Part shown: one piece after another, positions 38,241-50,713 of the stretch
Layout: each line of letters opens with the position of its first letter
How positions within the stretch are numbered: the stretch's first letter is position 1
NCBI RefSeq assembly: GCF_963576545.1
Contig: NC_083636.1
Location: 2,894,383-2,958,382, forward strand
Direction of reading: 5' to 3'
DNA: 64,000 nucleotides
From: Limanda limanda
Lineage: Eukaryota; Chordata; Actinopteri; Pleuronectiformes; Pleuronectidae
Notes under the pieces: model-generated
Told to the model about the DNA's origin: nothing
What the model saw: only the letters and a program-made list of their open reading frames with translations
Database searches by the model: none
Made by a program: the position numbers and the translations under genes

Positions 38241-41025
38241 GTGAGAGGTCGCACACACACACTCACACACACACACGGACACACACAGACTCACGCTCAC
38301 TGGCACCGGCTGGATTCCACCGCTGCGTCGCTTCCTCCTGGTTGTTGCGTGGGTTGGAACCCGGTGGTTCTGCACTGGTTCTGGTTCTGGATCTGGTTCT
38401 GGATCTACTGGGATCAGAGGGATCCTGCAGTTTGTGTCTTCAGGAGAGTTTGAGAGAAGCAGCAGCTGGAAACTGAGACACAGAGAAATCACTTCTGAGA
38501 GTTCAGATCCACACAGTTTGTTCCTGGAGCTTTAATTCAGTTACACACTTTGAGGTGAAGTCAGTGTCACAAAACAAACATAAAGTTGATACTATAGGAG
38601 AAAGTTTTTTATTCTAGAAACACTCAAAACTTCAATGAATCTTATTTGAACTGTGATGCAGCCGGAGAGCAGAGAGGTGATGCTTTGAGTAAGACACTGA
38701 AACTAAAGTTGGAGGTTTCTGATCAATCATCCAATCACCAGCCAGGGAACATGTAGAAAGGTTAGATCTGTAGAATCAATCCCAAAATGTCCTGAAGCTC
38801 TTCTGAAGCTGAACATCTTCACTGGCAGTTTCTCCTGTGTGTTTCAGACTTGGTTGTTTTCCAGTGAGCTTAGATCTTGATGCTTTAACAACACTTCACC
38901 ACACGCTGTCAACTTTGTGGAAGTTTGCTGTGGAACAATTATCAAACCCGAACCCTAATGGAAAACGCCTCCAAGTTTCAGTTTCAGTCTGAACGCTTCA
39001 GGTTCACGACAGAAACATCGTGAGGATTATAAAACAATGCTCTGGGCAGCCTGAACGACCTCTGACCTTTTATGAAACATTGATTCTTGTTTGTGTTTTC
39101 TCAAAGCGTGGCTCGGCCAGAGGGCGAGTCCTCCTGCACTCTGCACCGAGTCCGATAAGAGATCTGCAGGAAGGAGACGTTATCTGAGCCTCAGCTGGGC
39201 GGAGGCCGCTAATGTCACCTCCAGCGTCTCCACGTGCCGCCGCTCGCTGACAGCTACGGCCTCATTAATAATAATAATATGAGTGGCAGTACCCCAGCTG
39301 ACCACAGGGGGCCTCTGACCTTCAGGTGGTGTTCTGAGACATGAAGCTCTGTCCCTGTTGGTCTTGATGCTTCCTGAAGATTCAGACAGATTCCACGTCA
39401 CAGACAGAACACGTCACAGTAAAAGTTTTTTTTTAAATCTTGATGATCTGGTTCAATAGATTATTTGTTGGCTAATAAATTAGAAATTAATCGGAGGGTT
39501 GATTCTAACGCTCTGTGTGAAGTATTCACCTCCATCTGACAATGCTATAGATACAGAGATTAGATAGATATCGATGCTTTTATTATTTTAATATTCCTCT
39601 TTCTTAGTGATGTAATCATGGCGTCATTTATATCGTACGATGACGAATGATTGGTTAATCTGGATTAAATAAATCTGACTTCATAGTGACATCATGATGA
39701 CATCATTCCTTCCATTTGTTGATACACATGTTTAACTTTAGGTCGTTTTTTATAATCCATAGCTTTGTCGACAGTTGACCTTTGACCCGTCTTAATCATC
39801 TGGTGAAACCCTGAAAAGTAACATTCACACCACACTTGGTGAAAATCTTTGTGTTGTCGTGTAAGATCAACAACGCTCACCTTGTGCGTTTGTGCGTTTT
39901 ACGTTTGTGCGTTTGTGTGTCTTTGTGTCGTCCGGAGCTCGTCTGTGCTGCAGCTCTGAAGTCAGTCGTGCATGTGTAAGTGTTTTCTTGAGGAATGTTG
40001 TTACCCAGACTTAACTTGTCTCTGAGCATCTCTGACGTCTCCTTCTGTCTTCACCTCCGTCTTTATCTATCCATCTTTTTCTGTTCAATCTCTCTTCACC
40101 TCTCTTGTTCTACCAAACTTTCTCCTCCTCCGCTTCACTTTCCTTCTCTTTTTTAAACGTTGCTGCTGTTGTCTCATCTTCACTCACAAACTCTGACCTG
40201 TAGGTGAGGTAGACGTGTTTGTGTGTGACATCATACATCCACATATATAAACACGTATTAATACATGCATTCACCCACATGTATAAACAGAAGCATTAAT
40301 AGAAAGAGTATCAGTTTCTGCTGCTTCTACACTTTTATAATCGTCTGGAAACTTGATTCTTCTCATGTTTCAGTGAAAATGAAACCGTCTCGATCTCTAA
40401 TCAGGATGAAAGTCGACCGTTCTTCTTCTGCAGGTTCAGTCTTGTTCCTCGACTCAGCATCAAAACTTTATCACAATATAAACTCGCAGTTATTGTTTAT
40501 TTAAAAACTAGGTATCGATGTTTATGTGACTGTTGAGATCACAGAGCTGCAGTGAAAGTTTCATTAATCAGCTCCGGGTGAATAATAACTCCTGGCGCCT
40601 CAGGCTCATTCAAACCAGCAGCGTGGGAACATTCCGGTTTTTATTTCCATCCTCTTATTATTTATTAATTATAACAATTCTTCCGTTTGATGTTTTGTGG
40701 ACGTGTTCCTTCAAACGACCTCGTGTGGATCCTGAATTCAAAGGAACTGTCACACGTCTTCCCTGAAATCTGATCCTGCTGAGTAACTGTAAACCTCAGA
40801 ATCAAACTTTCACTCTCTTCGCTCGGATTCCTCCCTCTCTCTCTCTCTCTCTCTTTCTCTTTCTCTCTCTCTCTCCCTCCCCCTTTCTCTCCCTCCTTAA
40901 TTTAAATCTTGCGTGATCTCATTTGTCTTTCAAATTCAAATAACTTGATCTGCAACAAGAGTTTGTGCTTTGTCACATCTAATCTGAATGAGACTGGTCA
41001 TCTTCATCCGAGGGTAACACCTCAC

Positions 41026-41028
<3 letters not shown>
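38241..41028. other. Intergenic or intronic sequence
   Basis: Short CA patch near 38252-38290; otherwise unique AT-rich sequence. CT-rich near 40830-40895. Nothing recognised. Confidence 0.6.
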
Positions 41029-41096
<68 letters not shown>

Positions 41097-41100
41097 CTCT
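41029..41100 (+). repeat. (CT)n array
   Basis: A CT array; a second short one is at 41201-41222. The stretch CGTCTTCTACGTG...CTTCATCCTGAGATATTTG just after it (about 41226-41270) recurs at about 47117-47163, marking a dispersed repeat. Confidence 0.92.
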
Positions 41101-42511
41101 CTTTCTCCCACCTTAATGTGTTTTAATGAGGTTACATTCTTTCCCTTGACTCTGGAACCAGACAGTCGACCAACCAGACCAACGAGAAAACACAACTGTT
41201 CTCTCTCTCTCTCTCTCTCTCTCTTCGTCTTCTACGTGTATGACTCCTCTTCTTCATCCTGAGATATTTGGATTCGTCCACTCGCTCACAGTTACGTTTC
41301 CAGACATTTCCCTTCTGTTTTCTCACCTGGACTCAAACTCTGACATTTTACTCGATGGTTTTAATTGAACAACTTCTTACATCCTCTACTTTCTTGCAGT
41401 TATTCCTTTTAAATTCCTTTTAAAATCTTAAAACCACACGTTTGCGATGTGAATCTTTATCTGATCTGTTGAGTCTGTTTCTTGCAGTTCCTCAGACGGT
41501 CACAGGTCAGAGATGTGTGTCCTCACAGTGGCTCTAACACAACTGTGTGTGTTATTGTGTAGCAGGGGTGCGTGATGAGTTCTTGTTCAGGGTGTTGTCC
41601 GTCGGCTGTCACGAAACGCACGTCTGTGTTTGCCCTCATTCCTTCATCAGCTTCACTTCTCCTCCTGTTTCCTGTTTGCAGAAGTGATCGCACACGTCGC
41701 ACAACCCGGCCGAGACACGTTCGATTCCTGCACGGGGGAAAACGGTCGGCTCAGAGGGAATAAGACGAAAAGCAAACACGACCATCACGTGTTTAAAGAA
41801 GATAGTTCAGTGTTCAGGATCTTTAATCGGCAATTAATTACAGTGCAAAGAATAATCTGAGTTTATTAGATGAACGCTGACGTCATCAGAGCTTTAATTT
41901 TCATAAATCATGTGATTTCTGTCTGTAACAATCCAGCGAGGGGTTGTGGCTGCTGTGGGCGTGGCCGTGTTGAACAGTATGAGCTGTGATCTTCCTGCTG
42001 AACGAGCCGCTTGTTGTCACGGCGTCTCGTCTGAGTCACGCCCGGCGGTGGCATCTGCTGCCGATCAATCAGTAACACAGAGGAATGTGCAGCGGGAGAA
42101 AGCTCCCTTAAACAATTATTCACTGACATCGATCTGTCTTTGAGTTAAATTAAATATCTGTGAGTGTTAAGGTTCTACAAGGATTTGCTGTTTCATATTA
42201 ACACTTTACTCACGGGAGGAAATCCTCGATCCCTCGGCTTCATCCCCGGATCCCTCCGAATATTTCAGCAGGAAGTGGAGACGTCGTCCATCTTTATTTA
42301 CGCCTGGAGCTTCCTGCCCGTGGGAAAGCGTTCTTATGTCAGCGTCAGGATTTAAGTGTTTATTCTGACAGAGACGAACTTTGCTCTGAGTCTAGAATCA
42401 CTCATCGTGGAGGTGTTAGCCTCGGAGGCATCTGTCACTCAACAGTTAGCTGACGTGTTTCTCTGCAGCTGCAGCGACAGACACTCCATGGACGCCATGT
42501 GCAGAAAACAC
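41101..42511. other. Intergenic or intronic sequence
   Basis: Unique sequence. A GTTCGATTCC B-box-like word at about 41719 has no pairing T-stem. A fragment at 42272-42303 (GGAAGTGGAGACGTCGTCC then ATCTTTATTTAC) recurs at about 60583 and is a dispersed repeat. Confidence 0.55.
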
Positions 42512-43049
42512 CAGTGGTGGGAAGTAACGAAGTAGAAATACTTTGTTACTGTACTTAAGTAGATTGTTCACATGTCTGTACTTTACTTGAGTACTTATTT
42601 TCCTGACGACTTTTTACTTTTACTCAAACTGGCTCGTTACTTGAGCAGCGGTTGGCACACCTACCTCTCTCTCTCTCTCTCTCATCTAGGGTTCAAAATT
42701 TGTAAAATTATACATTATATACATTATATTCATATTGTTGTTATCATTTTTCAGTCAGTTGAGATAAATCTTGAGGAGAAACATTTTGGGTTGTTTTGTG
42801 TCTGTATAGGACTACTATTAAAAGCACTTTGCATTTTTAATTTTGGTACTTGTACTTGTACTTTTGATACTTAAGTACATTTCAACACCAGATACTTTTG
42901 ATACTTAAGTACTTTTAATATGAGCTACTTTAAGACTTTTACTCAAGTCTTTTTCTGACCGGTGACTTTTACTTTTAACGAAGTCACTTTCAGGTAAGAT
43001 ATCTGTACTTTTACTCAAGTATGGCTTTCAAGTACTTTGTACACCACTG
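42512..43049. mobile_element. hAT-like non-autonomous element (CAGTGGTG...CACCACTG), 538 bp
   Basis: Ends CAGTGGTGGGAAGTAACGAA and, inverted, CAGTGGTGTACAAAGTACTT. Perfect 8-bp target duplications GAAAACAC at 42504-42511 and 43050-43057. The interior is full of ACTTAAGTAC/TTTTACTTTTACTC motifs typical of an abundant teleost MITE. No transposase. Confidence 0.9.
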
Positions 43050-43057
43050 GAAAACAC

Positions 43058-43440
43058 GCATCCAAAAAGAATTCATATAATTGTTTTACATGGATTAATT
43101 CGCTCTCTGCAAACAAATTAAATTAGATATTTAGTTTGGGGCTGTTTCTCCTGAATTAAGTGTTTTATAAGGAGCAGTTTTATACTTTTATCTCATCCAA
43201 AGGGTCATGAAGGTAATAAAAATCTCATCGATGACCTTGTGAACGTGTCACAATCAGATCAGTGAATCATGGGAAAGTGGGAAGGTGGCCGGGGGGGAAT
43301 GTGAGGAATGAGGGCGGAGCCTCGACTGGAGGTGAACGCACTCACGGACAAATGTTCGGAATGGTAACACTGCATTCTGAACATTTTATCTTTTTAAAGA
43401 AAGTCCTTTTGTTCGTGTGTGGGATGTTTATCACGTTGAG
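43058..43440. other. Short unique spacer
   Basis: Unique sequence between the hAT element and the minisatellite; nothing recognised. Confidence 0.6.
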
Positions 43441-44525
43441 TTCTCTCTCTCCTCTTCTGCTTCTTCTTCACCTGTTCATCACGTTTACTTCTCTCTCTCC
43501 TCTTCTGCTTCTTCTTCACCTGTTCATCACGTTTAGTTCTCTCTCTCCTCTTCTGCTTCTTCTTCACCTGTTCATCACGTTTAGTTCTCTCTCTCCTCTT
43601 CTGCTTCTTCTTCACCTGTTCATCACGTTTAGTTCTCTCTCTCCTCTTCTGCTTCTTCTTCACCTGTTCATCACGTTTAGTTCTCTCTCTCTCCTCTTCT
43701 GCTTCTTCTTCACCTGTTTATCACGTTGAGTTCTCTCTCTCCTCTTCTGCTTCTTCTTCACCTGTTTATCACGTTGAGTTCTCTCTCTCCTCTTCTGCTT
43801 CTTCTTCACCTGTTCATCACGTTTACTTCTCTCTCTCCTCTTCTGCTTCTTCTTCACCTGTTTATCACGTGTAGTTCTCTCTCTCCTCTTCTGCTTCTTC
43901 TTCACTTGTTTATCACGTTTTGTTCTCTCTCTCCTCTTCTGCTTCTTCTTCACCTGTTTATCACGTGTAGTTCTCTCTCTCCTCTTCTGCTTCTTCTTCA
44001 CCTGTTCATCACGTTTACTTCTCTCTCTCCTCTTCTGCTTCTTCTTCACCTGTTTATCACGTGTAGTTCTCTCTCTCCTCTTCTGCTTCTTCTTCACCTG
44101 TTTATCACGTTTACTTCTTTCTCTCCTCTTCTGCTTCTTCTTCATCTGTTCATCACGTTTACTTCTCTCTCTCCTCTTCTGCATCTTCTTCACCTGTTCA
44201 TCACGTTTAGTTCTCTCTCTCCTCTTCTGCTTCTTCTTCACCTGTTTATCACGTTTAGTTCTCTCTCTCCTCTTCTGCTTCTTCTTCACCTGTTCATCAC
44301 GTTTACTTCTCTCTCTCCTCTTCTGCTTCTCCTTCATCTGTTTATCACGTGTAGTTCTCTCTCTCCTCTTCTGCTTCTTCTTCACCTGTTTATCACGTTT
44401 AGTTCTCTCTCTCCTCTTCTGCTTCTTCTTCACCTGTTCATCACGTTTACTTCTCTCTCTCCTCTTCTGCTTCTCCTTCATCTGTTTATCACGTGTAGTT
44501 CTCTCTCTCCTCTTCTGCTTCTCCT
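43441..44525 (+). repeat. 48-bp minisatellite, about 22 copies, open on both strands
   Basis: The unit begins TTCTCTCTCTCCTCTTCTGC and ends ATCACGTTTAC/G, 48 bp. Because 48 is divisible by 3, frames stay open on both strands: minus, KKKQKRRERTKRDEQV; plus, SSLSPLLLLLHLFITF. One unit near 43681 has two extra bases and breaks the frame. Variants (GTTTAC, GTTTAG, GTGTAG, GTTGAG) alternate in blocks, indicating higher-order duplication. Confidence 0.96.
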
Positions 44526-44809
44526 CCTGCACGAAGTCGCTGATATTCAGATTCAGTTCTCGGCTCTAAAAGGTTTTATTCTCCACCTGAGTGAACTGGG
44601 ACGTGTCAGATCGTCAGGAACTCGTCTGAAAGCTTCAGGTTCTCCAGCTTCACTCAGAGTTCAGACCGAAACGTTTCCAGGTTCCAGGTCACGCGTGTGT
44701 TTCGTTTCCTCCACCTGAGAAAATCCTCATTATTCACTTCTGTCATTTAGAAGCTTCTCCTGAAAAACGCATCTTTTGCATTTTTACGGCTCCTTGTTTT
44801 TTTTGCCTG

Positions 44810-44945
44810 CTGCTTTTAATGAGTGTTGTTTTGCATCGAGAAGTCGCTCCAGGCCTCAATTTGGCATCTGGGAAAGTTGGCTTGACTCCAAAACCGTGGT
44901 CACCCGGTGCTTATTACTCATTAAGCCTCATCGGAGGCCGAGTGG
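44810..44945. promoter_or_regulatory. Candidate conserved non-coding element
   Basis: Repeat-free, with TTTTAATGAGTG, CAGGCCTCAATTTGGC and GCTTATTACTCATTAAGCCTC. Composition only. Confidence 0.25.
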
Positions 44946-47900
44946 GTGCAGGCTGGGTGGGTGCTGGGTGTGGGGGGGGGGCTGCGGAGCTCGCAGATTA
45001 CATGTTGTTGTTTTTGTCGATGTTCTAGTTTCGAAGCAGAGACGAGAAACTGAACGAGTTCGAAAGTCTCATCATCCGTCTGCTTTTTTTTTTCCTGCAG
45101 AGATGGAGAAAATGGTAAATTGATTATAATGAGTTTTGGTTTTTTTACTTCCATGAAAAATCAAGCTTAAGAGTGGAAAATTTGGTTTGAGGCTCATTTG
45201 ACTAATTCATTCACAGTTTTGTTTTTAAATTACACTTTCTCTGAGTTTAAAACTTTCAAAAAGCAGTTAAACAAATCTTTGCCAAACATGTTTAATTAGA
45301 TATGATGATGTGGTACTGCAGAAATCTGAATACTGAGGAAATTATTAGTTTAGTAAACAGCAACCGAAAAGGGAATTAATATCCGAAAATCTAAATATGA
45401 CCTCTACAGTTATATGTGGATGCTGGTGAAGGATTTAAGAGTTGAGGTCATTCCGGTGTTTTATCTTCATCTTGACAAATGAAAATATAACGTAATAATC
45501 CAGAATATAATGCTACGTGTAAATCAGTTTTTTGTTTACATCACAAAGTCTCTCCTGATCCTTCTTCTTAGAAACGATGCCTCCTCTCCAAACTTTGTAT
45601 TCTTTCGGTTTCACTACGATAAAAACATCAACAAGTCACATCTCTCGGACTCTGAACTGTTCTGTTCTCGTGGGTTTGATCAGACACAACGTGGACTTGG
45701 CTCCAGGAGCAGGTTAAAGTCTGTTTAACACATTTGGAGATTTGTGTTTTCTCGTCCAGCTCCTCTGGATAACTTCTGGATGAGTTCAGGGTTAAACTCT
45801 ACCGATAAGATATAAACACGGCATCACGTGGCTGCAGGGACTGAACATTGATCTGCTTCAATCTGCTTCATGCTTCAGCTCTAAACATCATCTGTGGCCA
45901 TACAAATGACAGGGAATAACTCATGAAGTCAATTTGGCAGCGATCAGTAGATTCTGATCATTTCCTTAAACGTCTTTTTGACATTTTCCCTGTTTTCCCC
46001 CGGGACAAACTCATGTTTCTATATGAAAACAATCTTTACCTGTCTGCTCCTGTATGTTCATGTCTACCTGTCCACCTTCCACCTGTCCTCATTCCACCTG
46101 TCTTCCCTTCCACCTGTCTCTCCTTCCACTTGTCTTTCCTTCTACCTGTCAAACTCACGACAGCTCTTCATTCCATCTTTTATTCCCGGCCAAGTCTCTG
46201 GGAGGAGTTCAGCCCGGCCCTGAGAGCAGCTTTGTGCCAAACCTATAAAAAAAACCTGTGTTACGACTTTAATTAACCTTGTTGTGTTGGAAAATGACCT
46301 AGATTGTGTCTAATATGTTGTTAAGCATATACTGATCGTTGACAACATGATTCTCGATGTTGTTTTGAACATTTCCATGGTAACGGAGACTTCCACCAAT
46401 CAGAGACTTCTCTTATTTTCTTAAACCCTGTTGATATCACACAGACGTGTTCCCTCGGATGGTTAGAGTATTCTGTCTGATCCAGATCTCTATTCAGATC
46501 ATGAATCTGTAGAAATCTGGATCTGCTCAGTTTAACCTTGTGTTCAGATAAAGTGTCTGAGACTCAACTTCCTGATACTTCTTTATCTGGATCGTTTTTC
46601 TGTCACATCATCTCTTCTCTTACTAGGTTGGTCAGGACGAGACTAAAGTCTGGAACATGATATGAAGAATTCCTCCCACGTTCATGTTCTTTTCTTCTTT
46701 TTGTTCAGTTTTAAGTAGTGTGAGCGAGCGAGAGAGCGAGAGAGAGAGAGAGAGACTCGTGTAACAGTTAAATACAGAGGAACTGGTTCGGTTCGGCCTC
46801 ATTTAACACGACCACAGAGCAAATACAGGAGAATCTTTTATTCACCGCATCATTAAACACAGATGAACTGGTTCCACTGTTTTAACACTGGTGTTTGTTA
46901 AGAGGCGGAGTCACCTGAGCCGCCGCCCCCTTTTCAACCCGCTGCACGATCCAGTTTGGATTAAGACGATCCGGTGAAACCGATCTGTCTGATTCCTCCG
47001 ACGGGACAGTGAACGTCACGTGAGGCTTATTTAAATTCTGAATCCTGCTGCAGATATCAGAATTTACAAAGAGACAAATATACAGTTACACAGAGACTGG
47101 AGTTTGTGTTTCACGTCTTCGTCTTCTACGTGTCCTCCTCCTCTTCTTCATCCTGAGATATTTGACTGACTCTGACACTTGTTCTCACATCCAGAACCTC
47201 TGGGACATTTCAGGAAACTCTCTGGAGTTCAGAGCAGGTCTGAGAGCAGCTGATGGTTTTCCATTCCTTCAGATGTGTTTTGATCTCAGACTCTGGAACC
47301 TCGTCCTCGAGCTTCAGGGTCAAACTCACACATCTGCTGGAAAGTGTGAAACCAGAATCCTGGAGGCTGTTAAACCTCCTCCTGAAGTTTTTCCTAAAGA
47401 AAAGCAGCTTGAAGCTTAAATCATTCTTAGTTTCACAAATAGACTTTTATTTTTTGGTTTGACATATTGAAGTAGTAAAGTAGTGGGTGTTTTTCCATTT
47501 GATTTTTCATTGTTTTAGAGGAAAGGACGTAGAAAGTTTGATTTGAGTTTTTATATAAAAATGTTAATTTAGTTCCTGATAATATATTGAAGAAAATGAT
47601 TTTTACACTTCACAGATTTGCCAAAAATCATAAAATACAAAGTTATTATCAAGATATAAAAGAAAAAGTCATTTATTGTGAGATTTAATGTAAAATGTTG
47701 TTTGTGAATCCATATAGTTTCTACAGGGCAGTGAAAAGTAGTTTCCATCATAATCAATCTTTAATGGAACCAGTTGTTCTCTCCCAGTTTAAAGCTCCTA
47801 CTGGTTCAAAGTACGCTTCGCACACAAGGTGACATTCCACGGCCGTGAGTCACCTGCAAGGCATGCTGGGTAAGGGAGTTCCGCGGCGTGCTTCTCCGCA

Positions 47901-48639
47901 CACAGGTCGTTCTGCTGAGTAAGGATGTGTAGTCATCATGATGGTGCAACTACATCCACCTCTGACTTTTCTATCAGTTCAAAAGATTCTGATGATAAGA
48001 TCGGACTTTGTGGTTTTGTTTTTCAAAGTTTTATTGTATCAGGAAATATTATTAACCTCTAGGAAGTTTTTCAACAAATATTATTTCACCTGGAGTTTGT
48101 AGATTCGTTAATTCAACTTCTGTAGAAAGATCAGTTCACAGAAAGTTTCATGTTCGTGTTCACCAGAGGAAGTACACTCATCATGTTCAGTAATTGCTTG
48201 TTGCATAAAGGTCTCTGAGTGTGTGTGTGTGTGTGTGTGTGTGTGTCTGTGTGTGTGTGTGTGTGTCTGAGTGTGTGTGTGTGTGTGTGTCTGTGTGTGT
48301 GTGTGGGAGGTTCCACACCTCATACCTGCCAGCTTATCAAGGTGTGGACTTGGCGATGTGACACCGTCCTCGGGCCTCACCCAGTCACACCCTGGGGAGG
48401 GAGGGGCTCCTCTGTCATGGGTTGGTGGGTGGGGGGGGCAGGGGGTGGGGTGGATCCCTGTGGCCCCGCCTCCGGTTAAGTCGTGGTTTATTTAGTCTTA
48501 AGTCGACCTGACTGGACGTGTCATCGTGTTTATGTTTTCTATAACGTCATTGTGTTTACACAGACTTTAGTTTTGTCTGGATTTAAAGTCTATAATTGGA
48601 CAATTAGTTGGTTTAATACGTTTTATATATAGCATGAAG

Positions 48640-48670
<31 letters not shown>

Positions 48671-48815
48671 CACAGTAGATATACTATCCTGTTTAGTAAG
48701 TACACACAAGTCAACACACATTACTGGTTTGTACCAAGACGTTTCATCAGGAGCTGCAGGAAAAGTTTAGACTTTATTTCACTACATTCTGAAAATCTGC
48801 TTAGAACTTGAATGT

Positions 48816-48817
<2 letters not shown>

Positions 48818-48907
<90 letters not shown>
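48818..48907 (+). repeat. (CA)n array
   Basis: A pure CA array of about 90 bp. Confidence 0.96.
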
Positions 48908-48910
<3 letters not shown>

Positions 48911-49184
48911 TGAGTAAACTGATCAGTCAGGCACAGAACTCTCCGGCCGGATATTAACTAACAAACTCACATTCAGGTCAGTGGGGGGGGGGGGGGTCGT
49001 AGTTAGGGTCATCTCCATGTACACAGTGGTGAAGCCCACACACACACACACACACACAGAAACCCCCTGTGGTCTCAGTTGTGAGTCTGTGTGTCATCAT
49101 GAACTCGTCTCTCTCTCCTGCAGTGAGTATTCTAGAAACTTTACTTTTTAAAGCATTGGAGAGAAAGGGAAGTCCTCAAATATT

Positions 49185-49815
49185 TGTTAGTTTTATTAAT
49201 TTAACTGTTCATTTTAAGTGAGTTAACTTATTCTTGTCTTTATAAAGCCGTAGCATTGTTTTTAAACAGCATTAATACTCGTACGTTTCACCACAGTTAA
49301 CCTCTGAGAAGTGTTGAAGATTGTTTTATTCATTTCGTCATCTTCTATGGGGGACCATACATGACTCAAGTATAAATAAATAAATACAGAAATGTATAAA
49401 TAAATAAAAAAGGAAATACAGAAATGAATACAGAAATAAATAAATAAATACGTTAATAACAACAGAAATGTCTAAATAAATGTCTTAAATATATTTCCAC
49501 ATTTATTTATTTATTTCTGTATTTATTTATATATTTATTTATTTATATATTCATACTTCAGTCATGTATGGTCCTCAATAGTCTCCGCGCTGGAGGAACA
49601 TGAATATTTATAGTTTATTCATAAGTGAAGTCGTCTTTTTAAAACCTTAATATTTGATAGTTTTATTAATTTAATGGTTGATTTTAAGTGAGTTAACTTA
49701 TTCTTGTCTTTATAAAGCCGTAGCATTGTTTTTAAAAAGCATTAATACTCGTACGTTTCACCACAGTTAACCTCTGTGAAGTGTTGAAGTTTGTTTTATT
49801 CATTTTGTCGTCTCG
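49185..49815 (+). repeat. Pair of about 155-bp direct repeats
   Basis: Copies at about 49185-49345 and 49662-49815 share AAGTGAGTTAACTTATTCTT, AAGCCGTAGCATTG and ATTAATACTCGTACGTTTCA with few differences. A MITE is inserted between them at the edge of the first copy. Confidence 0.9.
49348..49578. mobile_element. Tc1/mariner-type MITE (231 bp) flanked by TA
   Basis: Terminal inverted repeats with core GGACCATACATGACT at both ends, next to ATAAATAAAT-rich arms. It is flanked by TA at 49346-49347 and 49579-49580, as expected for Tc1/mariner elements. No coding capacity. Confidence 0.8.
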
Positions 49816-50705
49816 TGAATAACTTTATTCCTTTTAACAACTACATTCGGATCATTTGCATGTTTTGCTTCTTCTCGGTTTAATGCACAGAACTGTTTTG
49901 TTCAGGTTGAGCTTCGGTGACACAAACTCACACAAATCACATTCATACACGCCGCTAATTTGTTTTCCCAATTATGATTTGCGCGGGGGGGAAACAATTT
50001 GGAAAAAACAAACGAGCAGAATAGAAACATCATCTGCAGCAGCCGGGGTCAGAGCGTCTAACGAGGAGAGAATCACCGCAGCCCACGTCCACCAGGCAGC
50101 GCTCTGCTTTATAATGAGACTCCTCTGGTTCTTCTCTGAATCCCCCCCCGCTCAAACACCGGATCCGACCGGTTCTGTGTGTGGAAGCTGCTCCGGGCTC
50201 CTGTCGGGTCACGTGACCTCCCTTAGAGAGAATCAAACACAGAGCCACTTGTTTTACGTTTCATTAAATCAGACGCCAGCTCCGAGCCGCGGACCCCCGG
50301 CCCACTCGAGCCGCGGACCCCCGGCCCACTCGAGCCGCGGCTGCTTCCACTCGTCTGGAGATAATTACCTGTTGTCCATCTGTAGTGTTTCTATACGGAG
50401 AGATTGTTTTCCCTCTCTGAGACGAACATGGTCGTGGGCGGGACACTTCCTCCGGCTGAGGGTCGGCTCGGGAGGAACACGTCACATGATCGATCCTCAT
50501 CCTCAGAACCAGACTCTAACGGTTCTGATCGTTCTGCACTTTGGTTCTTTATGGTTTCACTTTCCTTTGGAAGCTTTTCAGACAATTCTAGATTATTGAG
50601 TTTGTGTTTATACTTCTGTTCTTCTAATTCTGCCGCCACTCAGAAGGTAGAAGTGAATTCTCCTCTCGGACGCCACCTCGGCACAGAGCAGCTGTTCAGG
50701 TGGAG
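49816..50705. other. GC-richer segment with an open frame of unknown meaning
   Basis: Frame 49856-50599 (+) is open for 247 codons without being a microsatellite, but shows no domain I recognise. It includes a 24-bp tandem repeat (GAGCCGCGGACCCCCGGCCC unit, 50282-50340). The stretch CGCTAATTTGTTTTCCCAAT near 49953 looks enhancer-like. No gene is called. Confidence 0.3.
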
Positions 50706-50713
50706 GTGATTTC

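Larger units (their letters stand above)
44526..49090. other. Intergenic or intronic sequence with sparse repeats
   Basis: Contains a candidate conserved element at 44810-44945, CCACCTGTC repeats near 46065-46150, a GA run at 46725-46755, the dispersed repeat at 47117-47163, TG arrays at 48217-48305, CA arrays at 48640-48668 and 48818-48907, and a G run near 48984. No convincing exon. Confidence 0.6.

Noticed and set aside
41690..41770. tRNA or exon at a GTTCGATTCC box after TTTGCAG
   Set aside because: No T-stem pairing and no A-box; the open frame after the AG has no recognisable protein character or partner exon.
43441..44525. CRISPR-like regular repeat
   Set aside because: Repeats are contiguous with no unique spacers, and the genome is a vertebrate.
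43394..44718. Frames of 290 and 330 codons over the 48-bp repeat, including KRRE-type basic repeats
   Set aside because: Both strands are open only because the unit is a multiple of 3; no unique N- or C-terminal protein sequence. Reported as a minisatellite.
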